64,000 nucleotides of DNA, taken from NCBI GenBank assembly GCA_002726205.1, contig PBSL01000011.1, positions 24,499 to 88,498 of the forward strand, read 5' to 3'. A model generated the notes under the pieces. The model was not told the DNA's origin. It worked only from the letters and a program-made list of their open reading frames with translations, and ran no database searches. A program made the position numbers and the translations under genes. This document shows, piece after piece, positions 60,701-64,000 of the stretch (position 1 is its first letter; each line of letters opens with the position of its first letter). The stretch is from Planctomycetaceae bacterium (GTDB lineage: Bacteria; Planctomycetota; Planctomycetia; Planctomycetales; Planctomycetaceae).

Positions 60701-61082
60701 CGCGTTTGACCCATTCGGTCAGGATGGCGCGTTCCCGCGTAGGCAGTTTTCGCTTCGGCGGCATCTTGAGTTCTTCGTTGTGTCGGATCGCGGTGATCAG
60801 CAGGCTCGCGTTAGGTTTTCCGGGAACCAGAGACGGCCCCCGAAGACCACCGGTGAGAATTGATCCGAGTGACTCCATATCCAGTTTTCCCTCGGGATCG
60901 TCTCCCGAATGGCATTCCAGACAGTGGGCAGCGAGCAAGGGCCGCACCTTCTTTTCGAAGAACTCGAAGTCCTTCGGGGTGGGCGCGGCGTGAGTCGTCG
61001 AGGTTGGTGGCAACAAACCCAACGAAACGACCAGTGCCAGGACGGTGCGAAGTTCGCGGCGGAGGGACGAATGTGCGTTCAT
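57738..61082 (-). CDS. PSC1 / DUF1549 / DUF1553 cytochrome-type protein with CBM6-like insert
   Basis: Exported protein of 1114 residues from ATG 61082 (signal peptide, cut near HAA, residue 33). Order: PSC1-type cytochrome with CLECH at 54-58, DUF1549 (about 175-400) with CARCHDHKFDP near 378, a beta-rich insert at about 480-620 with a galactose-binding/CBM6-like look (LLREAESYDRG, HVEYDVMIKKAGTARLEFRLAAAD, FKTGKNTIRIERQG), then DUF1553 (about 810-1090). The insert is the extra part compared with the 34-kb homologue. Paired with the DUF1501 gene downstream. Confidence 0.86.
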   Translation of the reverse strand: MNAHSSLRRELRTVLALVVSLGLLPPTSTTHAAPTPKDFEFFEKKVRPLLAAHCLECHSGDDPEGKLDMESLGSILTGGLRGPSLVPGKPNASLLITAIRHNEELKMPPKRKLPTRERAILTEWVKRGAPWPNSKVKPRPAARKPGQAGPRFTDKQKKYWAFQPPRRHPLPTIQATDWAKNPIDHFILARLEAAGLTPAPPATRLSWLRRITLDLSGLPPSPDEIGSFLADNSPLAAANVVERLLGSPAYGERWARHWLDVARYADSNGLDENLCYGNAYRYRDYVIAAFNDDHPYDQFVREQIAGDLLPRTDDPAVNLRQIIATGFLVLGAKMLAEDDPQKMEMDIIDEQIDTIGKTFLGLTLGCARCHDHKFDPIRMADYYSLAGIFKSTKTMQNFRVVAKWNERALADSDVIATQKRHQQTIDASKQAIASTIEKAKRAVLKVSRRRAGDYLLTATATWLKSQLLAGKKPLGGTPQAAKRPDLLLREAESYDRGNAARLTTGYGQGIGIIASSSGLSHVEYDVMIKKAGTARLEFRLAAADSRPCRILVNGGLVQPAALGRTTGSWFPDTQKWAIETLGEFKTGKNTIRIERQGPFPHIDKFLIVPATGKATGPLATLTRLATAIPQRDALHAALQQQWVAHLEATRSDKKSPLALWHHVIAGVSTTPPTTGPRLGKFVGRPPAELAAAYASLFTEVDDLCRKDAAAGKPKPLADPEHESFRQLLYGTKGPFKASKELESAFDKSTNERLAKQRKASKTLESSKPQLPLAMAVGEGKITDLKIHIRGNYLTLGSLAPRRFPTIIAGEKQSPLPKSASGRLELARWLTSPKNPLVPRVLVNRLWRWHFGHGLVRSTDNFGSLGERPTHPGLLDWLASELVHRNWSLKDLHRLIVLSSTYRMSTRFNESAAARDPENRLQWRMDRRRLSAEEIRDAVLFVGGSLDRRMGGSLMTVKNRAYVTGTGHNMKTDVYSNNRRSVYQPVVRSAVFDVFQAFDFADPSLPNGNRVTTTVAPQALFLMNSKLVANQSAALAVRFITTEPDEASRLDTLYRHILGRRPTDVETGQASAFLSSYRRAAGDDDKNKDSGTSEQRAWQALCRVLLAATEFVYSE

Positions 61083-61090
61083 CGAGGGAT

Positions 61091-61117
61091 AGTATAACAG
61101 CGCCACGGTCGGCTCAA
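61091..61117 (-). promoter_or_regulatory. candidate promoter close to the start of the large cytochrome gene
   Basis: TTGAGC (61117-61112) and TATACT (61096-61091), 15 bases apart. If used, transcription would start within a few bases of ATG 61082, giving a leaderless or nearly leaderless mRNA. No Shine-Dalgarno sequence is seen there. Confidence 0.3.
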
Positions 61118-61157
61118 CGTGGAAGTTCCGTCCTGTGAACGGCCCCGAACGATGCCA

Positions 61158-62294
61158 TCACTTGCCGAACGCCTTGCGGAATTGTCCGTACGTCGGGTCT
61201 CCGGGACGGTTGGGCAAAGCGACGGGAGCCTGCCAGTCGGGTGGCACATCGGCGAGTCGCACGGGGCGACCCTGTTCAGTCAGATGACTTCTCCAGCCGG
61301 CCATGAAAGCCTGATTCTTGGCCAGAATTTGTTCGTAAGTCTGCGGCATCGTCTGCCCTTGTGCCACCTGCTGGAATGCCCAGAGCGTCGGCGCCCAGAA
61401 TTCCGTCTGGTTGAAGGGTGCGCCGGTGCCGATAGTGAGTTCGAAGGTCCGCCCGTGTCCGGTCTTCTCGGTGTGGATGTGCAGGGCACCCACCCCGAAG
61501 TTCCCGGTGTGCAGCGTGCCGAAGAACCTTCGGTCGTCCTTTCCCCTGTGTTCGTATGTCAGGAGCCCGGGCGGAGCGTGCCAGTTCTTTGCCCGGAAGG
61601 AGACCGATTCGATCGGGTAGCCCGAATCGGCGATCACCCGGCTGAGAAAATACAGGCCGTGAATCCCATGTGTCGGGTAGTCCTCGGCTCCGGCGGCGGC
61701 GTGGTATCCGACGACCGGTGACGAGGCCACGAATTGGCGGGCCTTGGCCACCACGTCGTTGTGTCCGAGTGCCGAAGGGACCAGCAGCGGAGCCTTGTGC
61801 TTGCTGGCCAACTCGATCATCTGCCGGGCCTTGCCCACGGAGTTGGCGAATGGCCGGTTGATGAGGTTTGGGATGCCAGCTTCGAGATAGGGGGCGTGCA
61901 GAATGTGGTTCCAGGCATGGTTGTAGTATCCCCCGCTGATGATTGCGTCGACCTTGCCGAGCATGCCATCGAACGTCTTGACCGCCTGGCACCCGTACTG
62001 CCTGGCGAATCCCTCCGAACGCGCCGGATCGACATCCCAGCAATGAGTGATCTGCATTCCGGTGTAGGACATGTCGCCGTTGATTAACTGGGCCCACATC
62101 GCCGCCAGGTGCGAGTAGACTCCGATATTCAACGCACCGACGGTCAGCGGTTTCTTCCTGGCTTCACGCTGATCGGCACTCGGGGCCGCGGCGGTTGCAG
62201 TGGCTGCAGTGGCTGCAGTGGCTGCAGTGGCTGCAGTGGCTGCGGGAGCATCGCGCAGGAAGCGTCGTCGTGAGATGAAAGGTGAATTGCTCAT
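61158..62294 (-). CDS. Tat-exported Gfo/Idh/MocA-type oxidoreductase
   Basis: Protein of 378 residues: ISRRRFLRDAP twin-Arg leader, whose hydrophobic part is a repeated Ala-Ala-Thr run, then a Rossmann domain (about 50-165) with ISGGYYNHAWNHILHAPYLEAGIPNLINRPFANS and the C-terminal domain of the family. The normal GXGXXG start is changed to ALNIGVYSH, so cofactor binding may differ. Family members in planctomycetes are often exported, with NAD-type cofactor and carbohydrate substrates. Real activity unknown. A 9-base tandem repeat encodes the leader. Confidence 0.78.
   Translation of the reverse strand: MSNSPFISRRRFLRDAPAATAATAATAATAATATAAAPSADQREARKKPLTVGALNIGVYSHLAAMWAQLINGDMSYTGMQITHCWDVDPARSEGFARQYGCQAVKTFDGMLGKVDAIISGGYYNHAWNHILHAPYLEAGIPNLINRPFANSVGKARQMIELASKHKAPLLVPSALGHNDVVAKARQFVASSPVVGYHAAAGAEDYPTHGIHGLYFLSRVIADSGYPIESVSFRAKNWHAPPGLLTYEHRGKDDRRFFGTLHTGNFGVGALHIHTEKTGHGRTFELTIGTGAPFNQTEFWAPTLWAFQQVAQGQTMPQTYEQILAKNQAFMAGWRSHLTEQGRPVRLADVPPDWQAPVALPNRPGDPTYGQFRKAFGK
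62197..62241. repeat. 9-base tandem repeat (5 copies) in a Tat leader
   Basis: Five perfect copies of GCAGTGGCT in a row. On the minus strand they encode Ala-Ala-Thr repeats of the leader of the oxidoreductase gene. Each unit is three codons, so length change would not shift the frame. Confidence 0.95.
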
Positions 62295-62421
62295 CGTTGA
62301 TCTCGAGGACGTTGGGGTGAAGAAAATGCCGCGGCATCATAGGCGATTCACGTGCAATGATGCTGCGCTGCGGTGGTGCCGGGTAGCAGAGTGAAGAGAC
62401 ATCTGGCACAGTGGGGAGACG

Positions 62422-63903
62422 ATGACCAGCAGGTCCCCTCACGAGTTGCCGGAGATGACGGGGAGTTCCCTGTATCCCGAGTTGCCTGAAGAACTGGGCG
62501 GGTTTCGTCCACGGCGACTGATCCGTCTGGTGGGGCCAGGCGTGATCATCGCCTCGGTGACGATCGGCAGTGGCGAGTTGGTCTGGGCGTCGCGCAGCGG
62601 TGCGATCTTTGCCTACGGGATGCTCTGGTGCTTCTTCTACGGTGGAATCTTCAAGGCGGTACAAGTCTACACTGCCTCGCGACATTTCACCCTGACCGGA
62701 GAGCATCCCCTGGAGAGCTGGAAAGGGCTGCCCGGACCGGGAAGGTGTTTCCCGCTGCTGGTGGTTTTGCCGGCGCTGGGACTGATGCCGATTGCCTTCT
62801 CGACCATTCCCGAAACCCTGGCCGGGTACATCCACCGATTGTCCGGTGTGTCGCTCGAAGGCGATCCGGTGGGGCCGTGGGAGTGGTTCGAGTTCTGCTC
62901 CAACGGCTGGGCCACGCTGGTGCTGGTCGCCTGCCTGTTGCTGGCGGTGTTTTCCAGCTACACGGTCGTCGAACGGATTTCGTTGATCGTGCTGGCACTG
63001 CTGGTCGGCCTGGTGACCCTGGCCGTGCTTGTGCTGGGTCCGGATCTGAGTGAAGTGCTGAGAGGACTGTTGATCCCTCGGGTGGACGAGTATCCCGAGT
63101 GGTGCCGGGGGACCGACGAGTTCAGGGACCGCAGTCCCTGGCTGGAGGTCTCGTTGTACCTGACGGCAGTTGGCGGTGGTGCGTACGATTACATCGGCTA
63201 CATCGGCATGTCCCGGGAAAAGGGCTGGGGCCTGGCCGGCCGAGGGAGCGTGTCGCGGGAGGACCTGGAGAAGGTCTCGGCCGACAGAGATGAGGTCCGT
63301 CGGGCGAGACGTTGGACCCGGGCACCGCTGATTGACGCGATTGGCTCATTTGCCTGTGTGATTCTTGTCACGCTGCTGTTCGCGATGCTCGGGGCGATGG
63401 TCCTGTATTCCCAGCAGGCGGTCCCGGTCGAAAACGACCTGCTGGGTCAACAGGAGAAGTTCCTCACCACGCTGCACCCTCAGTTGAAATGGGTCTATCG
63501 TGGTGGGGTGTTCCTGGCCTTCATTGGCACGTTGTACGGAGCGTTCGAGGTGTATCAGCACACCTGTCGCGAGTCGCTCTCGGTGGTGGCGCCTCGCACG
63601 TTCACACGCATCGGTTCCGGGCGATTGAAGGTCCTGGTGATTGGCTACTGTGCCGTCGGTGGCCTGACCCTGACGTGGTTGCCTGCCAACATGGCCGGCG
63701 ACATCGTGGGGCGGTTGACGTTGGGCAGCCTGGTCAGCGGTGCCGCGACGTGTGGTCTGTGGTGTTTCGCGATGCTCTGGGTGGATCAGACCCGGTTGCC
63801 GCAACCGCTGCGGATGCGTTGGCCGTTAAGGGCCTTGACCATGTTGGCCGGAACCGCGATGACCGTGTTGGGGGCGATCAGCATCTACAAGTACTTCGCC
63901 TGA
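62422..63903 (+). CDS. Nramp-fold membrane transporter with altered TM1 motif
   Basis: Polytopic protein of 493 residues with about eleven hydrophobic segments. The opening GPGVIIASVTIGSGELVWASRSG aligns with TM1 of Nramp/LeuT-fold carriers, but the metal-binding DPGN motif of true Nramps is replaced by TIGSGE, and no MPH motif is clear at TM6. So the ligand is likely not Mn or Fe and is unknown. GGGGAG lies 4 bases before the ATG. Probably followed by an enolase-type gene, as next to sugar-acid genes in other regions, which hints at an organic substrate. Confidence 0.7.
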   Translation: MTSRSPHELPEMTGSSLYPELPEELGGFRPRRLIRLVGPGVIIASVTIGSGELVWASRSGAIFAYGMLWCFFYGGIFKAVQVYTASRHFTLTGEHPLESWKGLPGPGRCFPLLVVLPALGLMPIAFSTIPETLAGYIHRLSGVSLEGDPVGPWEWFEFCSNGWATLVLVACLLLAVFSSYTVVERISLIVLALLVGLVTLAVLVLGPDLSEVLRGLLIPRVDEYPEWCRGTDEFRDRSPWLEVSLYLTAVGGGAYDYIGYIGMSREKGWGLAGRGSVSREDLEKVSADRDEVRRARRWTRAPLIDAIGSFACVILVTLLFAMLGAMVLYSQQAVPVENDLLGQQEKFLTTLHPQLKWVYRGGVFLAFIGTLYGAFEVYQHTCRESLSVVAPRTFTRIGSGRLKVLVIGYCAVGGLTLTWLPANMAGDIVGRLTLGSLVSGAATCGLWCFAMLWVDQTRLPQPLRMRWPLRALTMLAGTAMTVLGAISIYKYFA

Positions 63904-63944
63904 CATCGCCCTGCCCTGTTCGCACAAACGAGGACGCCGCCAAG

Positions 63945-64000
63945 ATGAAGATCACCGATTTCTCTGTGCACCGTTGTCGAATTCCTCTCGATCGCCCGAT
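63945..64000 (+). CDS. N-terminal start of a probable enolase-superfamily (mandelate racemase-like) gene, cut by the window
   Basis: The last 56 bases start at ATG 63945 and read MKITDFSVHRCRIPLDRP, the typical opening strand of the capping domain of mandelate racemase/muconate lactonizing enzymes (compare MRVTNVDVTVVEVPQ at 29835). Only 18 codons are present, so this is a guess from the pattern. A CCAAG lies just before the ATG. Confidence 0.45.
   Translation, partial: MKITDFSVHRCRIPLDRP

Noticed and set aside
62197-62241. Short repeat array considered as CRISPR
   Set aside because: The unit is only 9 bases, has no spacers and lies inside a gene.

Overview
The window is about 62 percent G+C and carries the marks of a planctomycete chromosome. 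It has several secreted c-type cytochrome proteins of the PSC1/DUF1549/DUF1553 (PSD1) type paired with Tat-exported DUF1501 proteins, a large sulfatase, cyclase-like repeat proteins with a CXXCH motif, MfnB- and MfnE-like genes typical of tetrahydromethanopterin-linked C1 metabolism, and an archaeal-looking diadenylate cyclase. No phage, insertion sequence, CRISPR array or rRNA was seen. One tRNA gene is present. The genus cannot be fixed from the sequence alone.

Layout. 0.1-11.2 kb (+): a surface cassette (DUF1501, PPC-domain protein, Ig-like/DUF1549/DUF1553 protein, cytochrome/WD40/coiled-coil protein) followed by a phosphohexomutase. 11.3-14.1 kb (-): PIG-L deacetylase translationally coupled to a YagF/YjhG-type sugar-acid dehydratase. 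14.2-20.4 kb (+): nadA, a secreted alpha/beta hydrolase, a dihydroorotate dehydrogenase-like flavoprotein and a sulfatase. 20.5-27.0 kb (-): nadK, a secreted unknown, a DAC-domain enzyme, a large DUF11 protein coupled to queF, a HAD phosphatase, and tRNA-Glu with its terminator. 27-34 kb: mixed metabolic genes (TIM-barrel epimerase, site-2 protease, enolase-superfamily enzyme, beta-lactamase-like hydrolase, ThDP decarboxylase). 34.1-38.6 kb (+): a second cytochrome/DUF1501 pair.

38.6-44.3 kb (+) is the most interesting part. A radical SAM gene apparently stops at UGA, but reading that UGA as selenocysteine continues the frame into Cys-Sec-Ala-Glu-Pro, and a bacterial SECIS-like hairpin follows at a suitable distance. 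Tightly spaced downstream are a DUF169 protein, an Nfu-type Fe-S scaffold, an ATP-grasp enzyme, a PSP1-like protein with a Cys/Gly-rich tail, and a cyclase-like protein with CXXCH. I read this as a candidate multi-gene modification system built round a radical SAM selenoprotein; its substrate is unknown.

44.3-50.6 kb: aldo/keto reductase (-), N-acyl-D-amino-acid deacylase coupled to mfnB (+), then hisI-hisG-amino-acid kinase (mfnE-like) (-), and cysC (+). 50.9-54.9 kb: a Spy-like small exported protein, an SDR dehydrogenase, a mutarotase-fold protein and an M24 peptidase. 54.9-62.3 kb (-): two runs of surface genes (cytochrome/DUF1549/DUF1553 then DUF1501; DUF1501 coupled to the M24 peptidase) plus a Tat-exported Gfo/Idh/MocA protein. 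62.4-64 kb (+): an Nramp-fold transporter lacking the usual metal motif, and the first codons of what looks like an enolase-superfamily enzyme cut by the window edge.

No gap between genes exceeds 300 bases; the larger gaps are described where they hold something. Functional names come from motif reading only, with no database search.
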